A DNA stretch of 64,000 bases from Aquatica leii (GCA_035610365.1 CM069433.1:129784545-129848544); one strand, 5' to 3'. Shown: positions 1 through 11,470, numbered from the stretch's first letter. Translations and numbers: made by a program. The notes: generated by a model from the sequence alone, not told the origin.

Positions 1-60
1 CAAGTTATTAAAAGGTAGCATGGTTGATACGTTAGATAAAAATACAAACATTCATAAGGT

Positions 61-504
61 TGATTTTTGCGAAGCGTGGGAAAATGTCTAAATTGTCTTA
101 TGGTACTCGAACTCGAAAAAGCAAAAACAGATTAGAAACAATACATTCTCATGTATGTAGATCTATAACTCCAAGAAGTTATGATAACTATAATTAAATT
201 TGCCACTTTCATTGGCGCTCTTTCTAGTTTTGTAGTAGTATATTTAATTATAAATAAAAGCAATGTTTTTGATACATTTAAGGAATATGTTAAAATGTCA
301 GAATCAATGTTCAACAAAAAAGTTTCAAAATTGCGATGCGATGATGGAGAATATTCATCAAAAGTTTTTTCTGACTATTATAAAAACAACGGCATTATGA
401 TAGGTCAGACAATACCTTATAGACACAACGATAAATCAGAACGAATGAATCGTAGTTTAGATAAAAAAGCTCGTGCGATGATAGATGAATCAGAGGTACC
501 TTGA
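61..504 (+). pseudogene. copia GAG-pre-integrase / integrase remnant
   Basis: Translation in shifting frames gives a CEAC-like zinc-knuckle start, then LETIHSHVC near 135-155, then VVVYLIINKSNVFDTFKEYV at about 229-294 and YRHNDKSERMNRSLDKKARA to about 480. These match the copia integrase core, where the ERMNR segment carries the catalytic Glu. The first catalytic Asp region is not intact, and a frameshift lies near 175. The longest open piece is 181-504. Non-functional copy. Confidence 0.85.
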
Positions 505-519
505 TTATTATATTATTGA

Positions 520-1075
520 ATTACAAACTAATAGAATCATTATAGCAAGAGATGTAAAGTTTGATGAAAAAAAAATTTATTTTTAATAGGTTTCTTTTAG
601 AATAAATTACGAATATGACATAGATATAGGCGATAACGAAAGAATAAATGAAAGAGCCTGTATAGCATATAATGCTTTTGTTGGTAATGTTCCAAATACT
701 TACGATGAATTACAGAGCAGAATCGATAAAAAACATTGGATAGACACTATAAATAAGGAATTCGATTCCATTAAAGAAAATAAAACATGAGAAAAGGTAG
801 TAATTCCAAATGATGTAAACATTTTAGATACTAGGTGGGTTTTTACGTATAAAAGTTTAGAAGAAAATCTTAGTGGTAAGTATAAAGCTAGGTTAGTTGT
901 AAGAAGTTTTGCTCAAAAGACAGATCAACACTTTGATGACTTTTATTCACCTGTAGCAAAGATGGTCAGGATAAGAGCATTATTAATTGCTGGTAGTCAT
1001 TTTAAATTTTATTTTCAGCAGTTGGATGTGAAGACTTTAAATGAGAACGTTTACATTTACCTTTCAGAATAAGTA
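520..1075 (+). pseudogene. copia reverse transcriptase N-terminal remnant
   Basis: The + strand reads VKFDEKKIYF near 555-585, then after a frameshift ILDTRWVFTYK near 825-850, YKARLVVRSFAQK near 880-920, FYSPVAKMVRIRALL near 940-980 and FYFQQLDVKTLNENVYI near 1010-1060. These are the conserved RT blocks of copia elements (RVT_2), up to the first catalytic Asp (QLDVK). The part with the YxDD motif is missing: the frame collapses after 1075 and resumes near 1289 with the tail of the RT. Stops include one at 788-790. Confidence 0.85.
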
Positions 1076-1288
1076 GCATGCGAAAGTAGACAATGAAACA
1101 AATCGTTGCATGGGCTTAAAAAGTCATCAAAATCTTGGAATTAAGCAATACATATTTTTTTTATTACATACAGGTTTTATAAGATCAGATAATTATTTTT
1201 GTTTTTACATAATGAGTATACTAAATGATAGTAAAGCTAAACTGATGATTAAATTTAAGATGAAAGATAAGCGGAACTCAAACATTTT

Positions 1289-2091
1289 TTGGGTGAAGAG
1301 ATTAATTATAATACAGATGCACGAATTTTGCGAATTAGAGTCGCAATATTGAAACGATTTGATTTTGATAATTGTAAGATTTCTAATATACCGATTGAAC
1401 CTAAACTTAAAATTGATTTAACTTCTGAGTGTATGTTAACCAAAAAACCATATAGAGAAATGATTGGCTGCTTGATGTAATTGATGCTAGGCACAAGGCC
1501 AGATATAAGTTTTCCACTAAACTTTTTTAGTCAATTTCAGGATAAGGCATTAGACGAAATATGGAATTATTTAAAAGGAATATTGAAATATATTAAAGGA
1601 ACGATTAACACAGTATTAGAGTATCATAGAAACAAACAAGAGTGTTTAGAGTGTGATGTAGAAGCGGATTGGGGAGGTGATTTGCATAACAGGAAATCGA
1701 TAACAGGGTTTACATATAAGGTTTTCAATAATACCTTAATGTGGGCTACTCGAAAGCAAGGTTGTGTTTCATTGTCGACAACAGAATCTGAGTTGGTTGC
1801 ACTTTGTAGCGCTGTGAAAGAAGGATCGTGGTTGACGAAACTAATGATTTAAATATAAATATTAATTCAGTAACTTACTTTGAAGATAATCAGGGTTGTA
1901 TCTCTATAATAAAAAATCCAGGAAATAATAGAAGGGTTAAACATATTGATCTAAAATATAATTTTGTAGTAGAAAATTTGAAAAAGGGAACAATAAATCT
2001 AGTGTTCGTAGAAAGTAATGATCAACAAACAGACGTTTTCACAAAAGGTCTACCATTCCATGTATTCAGTAAATTTAGGTTGTTACTAGTG
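1289..2091 (+). pseudogene. copia RT tail and RNase H remnant
   Basis: Open pieces at 1289-1480, 1481-1852 and 1828-2142 in different frames give the canonical end of copia Pol: PYREMIGCLM..GTRPDISF, then YLKGILKYIKGT, DWGGD (first RNase H Asp), KSITGFTYK, SLSTTESELVALCSA (catalytic Glu), EDNQGCISI (second Asp), HIDLKYNFVVE and TDVFTKGL. A stop at 1478-1480 and a frameshift near 1835 break it. Residues after about 2090 no longer look like Pol. Confidence 0.92.
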
Positions 2092-2142
2092 CCGAGTACC
2101 ACTAAAACCACAAGATATCGTTTTGGTGTTTTTTTTTGGTGA

Positions 2143-2650
2143 ATTACACACCAAGTATTCCGGAGAATTTTGTTGATTCATTTATTATATATTATTTACT
2201 GTGTGAAATATGTGTCGGACAATATACATGGCCTCATGATCTTGTGAATGATGTTAAAACAGTTAGTCCCTTGTACCTTTCCTTTTGAGAAATTTACGAG
2301 AAGCATAAACCGTCTTACTCGAAAACATGATAAACCTATGCAACAATTGCATCGACGTTATACAGAACGCGAAGTAACAAATATTTTGAAGGATGCGCAC
2401 GAAGAAGTTCAGGATAAATTTTGCAAATTACATTATAGAAGGGCCTATTATCAGCTGTTGTATAATTGATAAATATTTTAAGACAGCAGATATGTAACTA
2501 TCAGTGTCATCATCGATAAATTGTTTTTATGTTGAAAAAACATTATACTCATCACTTAGTGTGTGGCCTGTTTCTTACATTAAGTGTAAATGTATAAAAC
2601 TTTAATTTTGTGAAGCATTTGCAGTGCTTTCTATAATACAATACAGTATT
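2143..2650. other. Junction between copia and BEL/Pao remnants
   Basis: No confident LTR or gene was found. A 73-codon ORF at 2248-2469 (+) contains HRRYTEREVTNILKDAHEEV and has a charged, helical look, but I recognise no family. It could be a fragment of a host or transposon protein, or chance. Confidence 0.4.
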
Positions 2651-2660
2651 AACATGCACA

Positions 2661-3315
2661 AATTCGATTCAATCATCGGTTTTGCTGTCAACAGCATTGG
2701 TCACTGTTCGTGATAAGCAAGGAAGGGCACACTTAGTTCGTTGTTTGGTCGACAGTGCCGCAACAACGAATTTAGCAGACGAACTTGGTTTAGAAAAAAA
2801 TGGCGTCAACATTTCATTGGTGGGAATAGGTGGTCAGTCGTCTTCTGTAACAAGTTTCTCTGATGTTTTAGTTCACTCTAGAATAACCAAATTTCAAAAA
2901 ACCTTACGCTGCCTAGTAATCGATAGAATTGCTTCTGCTATTCCTAGTATTTAATATTGAGTATTTCAAAATTCCGCAAAACATTCGGTTGGAAGATCCT
3001 AATTTTAATCAAGCATCCGAAGTCGATTTACTAATTGGCGCGGCACATTTCTACGACTTATTCTCCGTTGGACAAATTCCTCTTAGTTATAAAAAACCCA
3101 TACTTCAAAAGACAAAACTTGGATACATAGTTACCGGTGAAATTTATCCGCAATATCAACCTGAGTCTACGTCAAAATGCTTCTTCAGCACATCAACTAT
3201 CAATTTTGACCTACAAAAATTTTGGGAAACTGAGAACATTCCTGAACCAGCTCCTAATTCCTTCTTATCTGAGGAGGAACTATTTAGTGAGTCTGATAGT
3301 GTCCATACCGTTTAG
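2661..3315 (+). pseudogene. BEL/Pao A17 aspartic protease region
   Basis: The frame starting before 2682 reads LLSTALVTVRDKQGRAH and then LVDSAATTN, where the Asp at about 2750 corresponds to the A17 protease active site (family pattern DSGSQ-like). After a frameshift near 2945 the next frame (2929-3315) continues with VDLLIGAAHFYDL, TKLGYIVTGEI and FWETENIPE, the usual linker into the RT. The substitution of GSQ by AAT around the Asp, and the frameshift, argue against activity. Confidence 0.85.
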
Positions 3316-3316
3316 T

Positions 3317-4339
3317 CCTCAAATTGAAAAAATGGTATCTTCCTATGACATGGCACTTAAACGATTCTTTTCTTTGGAAAGACGGTTGGATAAAAATCCA
3401 TACATTAAAAATCTTTATCATGATTTTATTAACAAGTACGAAAAACTCGGTCATCTGTCCACCAAGGTAAAACCAATGCATTTTCTTCCTCATCATGAAG
3501 TTTTGAAACCTTCATTTACTACTACGAAATTACAAGTCGTCTTTGACTGTAGTGCAAGGACTACTTCTGGATTATCTTTGAATGATTGCCAGTACGTTGG
3601 CCCCGTCATTCAAAGGGATTTATTCACAATTTTGATAAATTTTCGCAAATACTCCATTGCCATTACGGCAGATTGTGCTAAAATGTATAGGCAAATTTGG
3701 ATTGCACTAAATCAGCGTCGATATCAATGTATACTCTGGCGCAATAATTCTTCTGAAACAGTAAGAATTCTTCAATTAAATACCGTTACGTATGTTTTAG
3801 CTAGTTCTTCCTATTTAGCAACAAAAGCTTTGCAGCATTTAGCAACTGAGAACCTAGCGTATTTTCCTGAAGCTTCTACGCGCATTCTCTCATTTTACGT
3901 AGATGATCTTATTACGGGGGCGGATTCACCTGAAAAGGCGATCGAGCTAATAAGTCAAATATCTGGAATCCTTAACCAAGCAGGTTTTCCTTTACGTAAG
4001 TTTTTATCCAATGATTTAAATGTTTTCCAACATTCGGGAGGCACAGGAGTTACGCTTGATTTCGAAAGTGAGAACTCGAAAGCATTGGGTATACAGTGGC
4101 TACCCTCATCAGACTCTTTTCAATTTCAAATCATAATGTCTTCTACGTCTGCCAAGGCTTCTAAACATCAGTTGCTGTCATCACTGTCTAAGTTTTTTGA
4201 CCCTCTCGGTCTCATTTCTCATTTAATCCTACCTGGAAAGTTACTAATTCAGGAAATTTGGCAATTGAAGTTGTCTTGGGATGAGACTTTGCCTTTCTCT
4301 TTACTGGGAAAATGGTCGCTCTTTACATCCAACCTTTAG
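3317..4339 (+). pseudogene. BEL/Pao reverse transcriptase
   Basis: After a frameshift near 3316 the frame is open to the stop at 4337-4339. Visible landmarks: GHLSTKVKPMHFLPHHEVLK, LQVVFDCSARTTSGLSLND, ITADCAKMYRQIWI (first catalytic Asp), FYVDDLITGADS (YVDD box at about 3895-3910), and the post-RT linker ALGIQWLPSSDSF followed by SSLSKFFDPLGL. The RT core is nearly continuous over 340 codons and is the best preserved part of this element. The stop before the RNase H indicates decay. Confidence 0.93.
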
Positions 4340-4342
4340 AAA

Positions 4343-5043
4343 ATTCCTATTTTAAGGTTTCCTCGCTACGTTCGATTTAGCACTGCCGACTATCTAGAAT
4401 TACACGGTTTTGGAGATGCAAGTATCTCTGCATACGGTGCATGCTTATACGTACGGTTAGTATTTAAAGATCATGTCAAGGTCCATCTGTTGTGTGCGCA
4501 CCGCTAAAAGTTACAACTCTTCCTAGGAAGGAATTGGCCGCAGTAGTTCTACTGGCTGAACTCACTCAAAAGGCACTCACTATTTTTCCGACTGCGTTTC
4601 GACGTCACTGTTTTTGGACAGACTCTCAGATCGTCTTAAGTTGGGTAAATGCACCTACAAACCATTTCAAAACGTTGGTTGCAAGCCGTGTAGCATTGAT
4701 TAAGGAATTAACACATTCCAAAGACTGGTATCATTGCGCCAGTCTTGATAATCCCGCTGATCTGATCTCACGAGGTTGTTCCATCGAACGTTTATTATCA
4801 AATGATTTTTGGCATCAAGGTCCGGCGTTTTTAAAGTCCAATTCCTTTCAACCACAAGAGACCACTCCTTGTGAAACAGACAAGGACGAATTTAAGCCTA
4901 CTCAAGTAAGCTTAGTCACTCAAAATGATTTCAATTTCATTAATCAACTCGTCGATAAGTATTCGTCCTTCACTAAACTTCAACGTGTTCAAGCTTATGT
5001 TTTACGATTCGTTCACAACCTTCATTCGTTGCCTTCAGTTTGA
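4343..5043 (+). pseudogene. BEL/Pao RNase H domain
   Basis: Starts in another frame with ELHGFGDASISAYGACLY at about 4402-4455, the BEL RNase H Asp region, then shifts near 4490 to APLKVTTLPRKELAAVVLLA (catalytic Glu), FWTDSQIVLSWVNA (second Asp), VASRVALI, WYHCASLDNPADLISRG and FWHQGPAFL. Stop at 5041-5043. The order and motifs match BEL/Pao Pol closely. Confidence 0.92.
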
Positions 5044-5309
5044 AACACAGGAAGTTTAACGAGACAAGAGCTTGCAAACTCTCTCAATTCATTAATTATA
5101 ACTGTTCAAACATGTAGTTTTACAAAAGAGATAGCCGCATTATCTGTAGGTAACGCATAAAATCTTCACTGCTAAAGCGTCTCAATCTTTTTTTGGATGA
5201 GTGCAATGTACTACGCGTAGGAGGCAGGATCCGGCACTCCCATTTAGTTTACGATAAGGTTCATCCTATACTTTTACCTAAAGGTCATGTTCTGACAACT
5301 TAATTGTCA

Positions 5310-6028
5310 CATATTTTCATATAAAGAATTTGCATTGCGGGTCAAATCATCTTCTTTCTTTATACGTGAACGTTTTTGGCCTATATCTGGTCGGATTATT
5401 TGCAAAAATGTAGTGCGCAATTGTATCACATGTTTCCGTGTTAAGCCAACACTCTGTAATCAGTTTATGGGAGATTTGCCGTCCTTCCGGTTTTCATTCA
5501 ACAGACCTTGCTTCTGGGTTACGGGAGTTGATTTTGCGGGACCGATGCTCATGAAGGATAGAAATACGAGAAACTCAAAGCTCATAAGAGTATACATAGC
5601 TCTGTTTATTTGTATGACTACCAAGGCTCTTCATCTAGAGCTAGTCACTAGCTTGTGATCAGATTCATTCATTGAACCTTTTAAACGTTTCATAGCCCGT
5701 CATGGCACTCCTTCTTGCATGGTTAGTGATAATGGCAGAAACTTTATTGCTGCTGCTGATGAAATTCGTTTGACATATGCTGCGTTTAGGTCGCTAAATG
5801 TTCAAACAAAAATTAAGTATTTCTGGGCACAAAACGATATTGATTGGAAATTTATTCCTCCCGGTGCACCACACTTCGGTGGTCTCTGGAAGCGCATCTC
5901 ACTAGAGTGCTACGCGATACAAAACTGACTTTTGAAAATTTATATACGATTGTAACGCAGATAGAATCAGTCCTAAATTCGCGCCCTTTAACTCCTCTAT
6001 CCTCTACCCTAACGATTTTCCCCCGCTA
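5310..6028 (+). pseudogene. BEL/Pao integrase remnant
   Basis: The zinc-binding region reads HCGSNHLL in one frame at about 5333, then FWPISGRIICKNVVRNCITC (5374-5433; CC half of the H2C2 finger). The core follows with VDFAGPM (first Asp) and, after an in-frame TGA at 5656-5658, RHGTPSCMVSDNGRNF (second Asp near 5728) and FIPPGAPHFGGLW. A frameshift near 5890 moves to ESVLNSRPLTPLS, ending at a stop near 6027. The catalytic Glu lies in the frameshifted GGLWEA area. Confidence 0.9.
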
Positions 6029-6082
6029 ACTCCGAACCATTTTCTTCTTAGAGGTACATCACTACCGATAGATACAGACGAC

Positions 6083-6418
6083 TTGAACGCTGTTAAAGAT
6101 AGCCGCCTAGACCATTTTCAAAGAAGGCAGAAACTGGTTCAACATTTTTGGAATCGATGGAAAAAGGAAGTTCTTCCCGAGTTCCAACGCCGCATTAAAT
6201 GGCAAGAAAATTCATCAGCACCGCAAATCCGACAAGGGCAGCTTGTACTAATCAACGTACCTAACTCACCATCTTGTCAATGGCCATTAGCCAGAGTTAT
6301 CGAGATCCATCCTGGAAGCGACGGCAAAGTTCGTGTCGTTTCGTTACGTCTCGCCAATGGAAGCATGCTCAAGCGCCCAATGTCGAAAATAGGCGTCCTC
6401 CCAGGACAAGATGATTAG
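6083..6418 (+). pseudogene. BEL/Pao DUF5641 C-terminal domain
   Basis: The ORF contains FQRRQKLVQHFWNRWKKEVL, a central LVLINVPNSPSCQWPLARVI and an end reading VVSLRLANGSMLKRPMSKIG. This is the DUF5641 domain that follows the integrase in BEL/Pao polyproteins. The frame is separated from the integrase by a frameshift near 6030. Stop at 6416-6418. Confidence 0.9.
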
Positions 6419-6659
6419 GTTGTTTCATTAGTATTTAGTAACCCTTCAATAGTTTTCTACTCATACCTAGTATTAATTTCAAATATGTATTTATCTTCAT
6501 TTAATTTGAAATATGTCAGTTCCAGGCGGCCGGGATGTAACTTATTATTCGAATGTTATTTTATTTGTGCCGGTTTGGTTAAGGAACGGTGGGATAGAAA
6601 TGTACATTAGTAAAAAGAAGGGATTTCGCAAGAATTAGAGTCAAGGTGCGAGTTCGCTT

Positions 6660-6985
6660 TTGTCATATGACACAGAAATTGCAGAAGCTTTCCGTTTCCA
6701 TTTAAGAAAACAATATGAGGGAGAATCAATTCAAGAATATTTGCACGGTCTACAAAAGCTGACTATAAACTGTAACTTTCAAGGATTTTTGAAGACAGCA
6801 TTAAGGAATCAGTTTGTGTATGGACTGAGTTCAAAAAGAATACAAAGTAGACTACTCGAAACGAGGAATTTGGATTTAGATAAAGCGGTGGAGATGGCAG
6901 CCGGTATGGAGTTAAGTGAAATGGATGCTCACCAACTACAAAGGGGAACCACAGTGAATAAAATATATAGTAAGGCTAGATTTAA
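6660..6985 (+). pseudogene. Gypsy Gag fragment
   Basis: The ORF gives AEAFRFHLRKQYEGESIQEY, LHGLQKLTINCNFQGFLKTA, LRNQFVYGLSSKRIQSRLLE and LDLDKAVEMAAGMELSE. This is the helical Gag core pattern of insect Gypsy elements (retrotransposon gag family). It lacks the N-terminal part and the zinc knuckle. After about residue 110 the frame runs into the RNase H DNA in the wrong frame, marking the deletion junction near 6990. Confidence 0.85.
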
Positions 6986-6991
6986 TAATAC

Positions 6992-7276
6992 TTGCAATCA
7001 GATTCATTTTTGGTACATTTTGACAGCAGTCTACCTGTGGTACTCGCAACGGATGCAAGTCCATATGGCGTGGGGGCAGTACTTAGTCACATTTATCCGG
7101 ATGGGTCCGAGAGGCCGATACAGTTCGCATCACAAACGTTAACTCAGACACAGAGCAAGTATTCACAGATAGATAAAGAAGCGTACGGAATAATATTTGG
7201 GGTAAAAAGATTTTATAAATGTTTATTTGGCAGGCATTTTATTCTAAGTACACGAATGCAACATTATGCATTATAG
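6992..7276 (+). pseudogene. Gypsy RNase H fragment
   Basis: Reads PVVLATDASPYGVGAVLSH (catalytic Asp in TDAS), RPIQFASQTLTQTQSKYSQ, DKEAYGIIFGVKRFYKCLFG (catalytic Glu in DKEA) and HFILST. This is a typical RT_RNaseH_2 domain. The sequence after FILST is disrupted, and the frame is resumed at 7313 with NANADAMSRLP, the end of the RNase H region. Confidence 0.9.
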
Positions 7277-7312
7277 TTATTCAATTATGAGATTCGGTAC
7301 AAAAGGTCCACA

Positions 7313-8740
7313 TTGAACGCAAATGCGGATGCTATGTCAAGACTACCACTTGAAATGAATAACCCGAATCAATTCGACGTTCCCGATATTTTTGAATTAC
7401 AGCAAATACAAACACTGCCAGTGACAGTTAAGGTATTGGCTAAAGAAACATACATGGATAACACCTTACAACCTTTACTATATTGTTTAAAAACCGGGGA
7501 GGTGATCCAAAAAAATTTAAGATTTAATTTAGACCAAAGCGAGTTTAGTTTGCAAAACGGGTGTATTTTAAGGGGGGCTAGAGTAGTTATTCCGGTTAGT
7601 TTAAGAAAACAGATTTTGGATGAATTGCATATTTCCCACTTTGGTATTGTGAAAATGAAGGGATTGGCCCCCAGTTACTATTGGTGGTCAAATATAGACA
7701 GATCTATTGAAGAGGTAGCTACAAATTGTTACGAATGTAATAAAACAATGTGCAGAAAATGGAAGTTCATCCATGGCAAGCGGCACAAACGCCATTTGAG
7801 AGAGTACATGTGGATTTCACAGGACCTTTCAACGGTGGATACTATTTCATAATGGTCGATGCATATTCACATTGGCCCGAAAATTATTTCATCAAAGATA
7901 TCACTAGTGAAATAACAATCGAAATTTGTCGCAAGATTTTCGCTACTTTTGGAATTCCAAAGATTTTTGTAGGTGACAACGGTAGACAATTTACATCGTT
8001 TAAACTTTAAAACTTTTTGAAAGAGAATGGAATTTTACAGAAGTTTTCAGCAACCATACCATCCGGCAACCAATGGTTTGGAGGAAAGGTACGTACAAAC
8101 TATGAAACAGCCATTAAAAACCATGCGTGGTGAAGGAGATACGCGTAATCTGGAGTTATGTAAGTTGTTGTTGCAGTACAGGAAAATGCCACATTCAACA
8201 ACAGGGCATTCTCCGTCTTACTTAATGTTCAATCGAGAAATACGCTCAAGACTAGATTTAATTAAACCAGAGGTTGAGGTAAAGAGTTCATATACAAATG
8301 ATATTAAAGTTCGAAAAATTAATATTGGAACTAGGGTAGCAGTAAAAGATTACTTTCATGAGAAATGGAAATTTAGTGTTGTGTTGCAAACTTTTGGAAA
8401 ACTGTATTATATTGTTGTATTAGACGGTGGCAAACAGTGGCGTAGACACATAAATCAAATTAGGGAAACAGGCGAGAATACTCGCTCTGAGCAAGGTTAC
8501 CTAGATCCGTTTGTACCAGAAATTCCTAATGAAAGAACTTCAGTACCAGAAATAAATAATGATATAGTTCTGAGCAATGCAGATACAGAACCTAATGTAG
8601 TGGGGGACCAGGATTTGCCGGGACACAGTCCTAAAAGTAATAATTGTGAGAATAAATCTAACGATACCAATGATACAAATGTCCCGGAAGTTAGACGCTC
8701 TGCTAGAATTAGGAAAGCACCCATTAGATTGAACTTGTAA
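7313..8740 (+). pseudogene. Gypsy integrase and C-terminal tail
   Basis: Three frames make up one integrase. 7313-7852: HISHFGIVKMKGLAPSYYWW and CYECNKT, the HHCC finger with its H and C pairs. 7750-8010: FERVHVDFTGPF (first Asp), MVDAYSHWPE, FGIPKIFVGDNGRQFTSF (second Asp). 8027-8740: YHPATNGLEERYVQTMK (catalytic Glu), RKMPHSTTGHSPSYLMFNRE, and a tail ending in RRSARIRKAPIRLNL. Frameshifts near 7750 and a TAA at 8008-8010 break it, but all D, D, E residues remain visible. Confidence 0.92.
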
Positions 8741-8760
8741 GGTATTTCATTATGTTAAAT

Positions 8761-8980
8761 CTTAGGGGGACTGAATGTAAGAAAAAGATTCTTAGTAAGG
8801 GGGGAATTGATGGATATTTAAGGTTGGTAATACCAACTCACTTCTGGGGGTTTTCTCTTACTCATACATGTTCCTACAAATGGTAGTTTTATTTTTCATT
8901 ATTATCTTTGTTTAAATATACAATTATCGTGTGTATCGAGTGTAATTACTGAAAAGAACCTACATACATAACAGTAGTAT
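8761..8980 (+). repeat. Gypsy polypurine tract and probable 3' LTR
   Basis: CTTAGGGGGACTGAA is followed by TGTAAGAAAAAGATTC at 8776, where an LTR should start. No second copy of this LTR was seen in the window, so its length could not be measured. The end near 8980 is a guess. Confidence 0.5.
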
Positions 8981-10247
8981 TTACTGAAAGAGGCCCAACT
9001 ATGTGATAAGTGTAAAACATGACCTTCTTCACCGCATGCCCCTCTGTATAAATTATCTTCGAACGATTTCAGATTTGTGCACCTCTATGACCGCTAAGAG
9101 ATAATATTTACTTCTATCATTGTAAACCAAAATTGCTGATGATGAGCTTTTGTTATATTATTCCCATACCACTAACGAAATAGCCTATTTAATAACTTTT
9201 GAAAAGAAAATTAGGAATATTATAGAAGTAGTTAAATTTTTTAATTATATTTCTATTCTCTATGTTTGATATGCTGACGAAGTAAATATGTAAATTGACG
9301 ATAAATTAATTTTAAGCCGAATTTTAACCACAAACTTTGATCACGCAACAAGACGTACAAATATTTGAAATGTTGATCAATTCCCACTGTTTTCTTCTTA
9401 TTTTAGTTTGTTAAAAGTAAACGAATTTATGTTAAATGATATTTATTATGTAAGACAATTTCCTTTGTCATTCTTATAAGTCAATTGACAGCTCAGCTTA
9501 TTGGAGAAGCAAACGTGACTTATTACTACTTAAACTATCACACATTAAAGTTCACAATAAAATATATTAAACTTCTTATAAACACTCGATAAACGAAACC
9601 ATGGACTTCATTCATTCAAGTGCTGCATGGCACCATCGCTATAACGTAAAATCAAGATTCTGAAGTAATCTACAACAATTTGCAAAATGGTTATTAAATA
9701 TGCTGACCAACAAATGGATAGATGCTAATTTCCTAGCGGCGAGCATACTTTTTCGGCACGAAATACGCCGTAAGGTTGGTTATCTTCCAGTAAATACTAC
9801 AATCAACGGTGAGATGTAAAGAATTTATTAGAAGTTTGTTACCTAGTGAAATTATAATGTCAGATAATAATGTAAAATGTGATTCTGTAAATATATAATT
9901 AAAAATGAAACACGAAATAAAAATAAAAAACTGCAGTTTTTAGTGCGTTTACATTCTTTTTCGGATCGAGGCTATAGCCAAGGGTTGATTAATCAAACAT
10001 GAAGATTACGATTAATTATTAGGTTTTCTGTAATGGTAATTTAAATTGTAGAAAGAACAATGATCAATTGGTGAATTGAAGATTGAGTGCAGGTGGTTCC
10101 AAACAATTGGATTACAGGTGATTTTTGCTACTGGTCAACGTTGGCATCAAATGAACGTTTTGATAGAACAGTGGAAAGAAGAGAATAGACTGAAGATGAT
10201 TAGACCATGTATGTACAGGGCATCGGTTTTAAAATCTTATGATAATT
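8981..10247. other. AT-rich stretch without recognised gene
   Basis: I see only short, unconvincing ORFs and no clear terminal repeats. It may hold the rest of the Gypsy LTR and decayed Penelope flanks. An ORF at 10076-10279 (+) has no family resemblance I can name. Confidence 0.5.
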
Positions 10248-11045
10248 TTATTTGTATATTTGATTTATTCGAATACTGAACAATATTTTAGATATTACCC
10301 TTGTTTTCGCAGACGTAAACTTTATAATAGATTGTTTAATACTTTTTCTATTGTAATTGTTTGCCACTAACACCTTGGATAGATAATTAAACTCTTTTTG
10401 AAGGTTTTGAGATTGACTTAAGGAAATAGCTCTGTACACTAAAGAATTCACTACTGATATTTTTTTTTGAAGAATGATTATGAGACAATCCATTTAAATA
10501 TCTATCTGTATGGGTAGGTTTTCGATAAACTGAATGTGATAATGAAAAAATGATAAAGAGGATTTCCTTCTATTCCACAGTAAAACAAACCTTTTGATTA
10601 ATTGAGTTTAAATGACATAGAAACTCGTTGTGTGTAGAAGGACTATGTTGCTAAATGACAAATGTGTCATCAACGTATCTGTACCAACACTTGAGTTTTA
10701 AATAAATTGCGGATAAGCTTTTTTCTCAAAATCTTTCATAAATATATTAGCAACAACCGTTGAAAGCGAAAAACCTATGGCGCCTCCTGATGTTTGCGAG
10801 TAAATCTTTTCTCGAAAAGTAAAATATGTAGACGTCAAACATTTTTCAATAACAGGTACTATTCGTCTCGCTAAGATCTAATAATGTCAATTGAATCAGG
10901 TACCGGCACCTTAGTAAACAAAGACATTAAAACCAGAATTCAGTCCCTTGTAAACAAAAATTATGCAACTTCTGAATAAAATCCCCCGAATTGAGTATAA
11001 ATGACTCAGTCTTCCCTGCTAAAGGTTTTAATAAAATTGCAAAAG
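10248..11045 (-). pseudogene. Penelope-like element reverse transcriptase remnant
   Basis: Reading the minus strand from 11045 down gives PLAGKTESFILNSGDFIQKL, then SLFTKVPVPDSIDIIR (about 10915-10870), QTSGGAIGFSL and VVANIFMKDFEKKAY (about 10800-10715), and KCWYRYVDDTFVI (YVDD box near 10690-10650). The thumb/connector follows as KKISVVNSLVYRAISLSQSQ in the 10493-10248 ORF. These are Penelope (PLE) RT signatures. Several frameshifts are present and the GIY-YIG part is missing downstream on this strand. Confidence 0.88.
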
Positions 11046-11089
11046 ATTCAGATTTTATAAGTTTATATCGCCGACAATAGGAAAAATGT

Positions 11090-11470
11090 CGAAACATTGT
11101 TGCTCGGTTTTCTACTCTTCCTAAATTGGGTGTAGGACGTTATTCCTTTTCAATCTTACGGCGATTATAGCATTCCTTGTACTTGTGGTCGTGCACACAT
11201 AGGAGAAATGGGTAGAAGCATGGGAATTCCTACTAAAGAGCATAAAAGATGTAGTCGTCTTAAACAATCATCGAAGTCAGCGGTGGCGGAACACGTGCTA
11301 GGAACGGGTCATCAAATTATGTTTGCAAACACTAAAATTTTGGCAAATGTTTCTAATTACTATCAGCAAAAAATTAGGGAATCCATTAAAATAATTAAAA
11401 AACCTTTTAATATTAACCGAGATTTTAGTCTTCATTTGACGCAGATTTGGAAACCAGTTTCGTATTTCTT
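11090..11470 (+). pseudogene. Penelope-like GIY-YIG endonuclease remnant
   Basis: The + strand reads YSIPCTCGRAHIGEMGRSMG at about 11164-11223, then TKEHKRCSRLKQSSKSAVAE and HVLGTGHQI, then KIRESIKIIKKPFNINRDFS. This matches the GIY-YIG nuclease domain that ends Penelope proteins: a cysteine motif, a degenerate YIG (here HIG), an EHK box, and a C-terminal E...I...NIN..F segment. The open piece is 11208-11684, but the Penelope match ends near 11470. It lies in inverted orientation to the adjacent RT fragment. Confidence 0.88.

Larger units (their letters stand above)
1..2100 (+). mobile_element. Decayed Ty1/copia retrotransposon
   Basis: Integrase, reverse transcriptase and RNase H remnants occur in this order on the + strand, which is the copia order (integrase before RT). 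Each domain is broken by stops and frameshifts. Neither LTR could be identified, and the left side runs off the window. It is immediately followed by unrelated BEL/Pao sequence, so the 3' end was lost or overwritten. Confidence 0.9.
2650..6535 (+). mobile_element. Decayed BEL/Pao retrotransposon
   Basis: Domains run in BEL/Pao order on the + strand: A17-type aspartic protease, RT with YVDD, RNase H, H2C2 integrase zinc finger and core, and the DUF5641 C-terminal domain. Gag is absent and no 5' LTR was found. A TGTAAC sequence at 6535, just after a purine-rich CGGCCGGGA stretch, could be the start of the 3' LTR, but only about 100 bp remain before Gypsy sequence begins. Several stops and frameshifts show it is dead. 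Confidence 0.92.
6640..8980 (+). mobile_element. Ty3/Gypsy element with internal deletion
   Basis: A gag piece is joined directly to RNase H, with the protease and most of the RT missing, followed by integrase and a C-terminal tail. A polypurine-like stretch (CTTAGGGGGACTGAA, 8761-8775) precedes TGTAAG at 8776, the probable start of the 3' LTR. The LTR end is not certain but lies near 8980, and no 5' LTR was found. The internal deletion leaves a shortened, non-autonomous copy. Confidence 0.85.
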
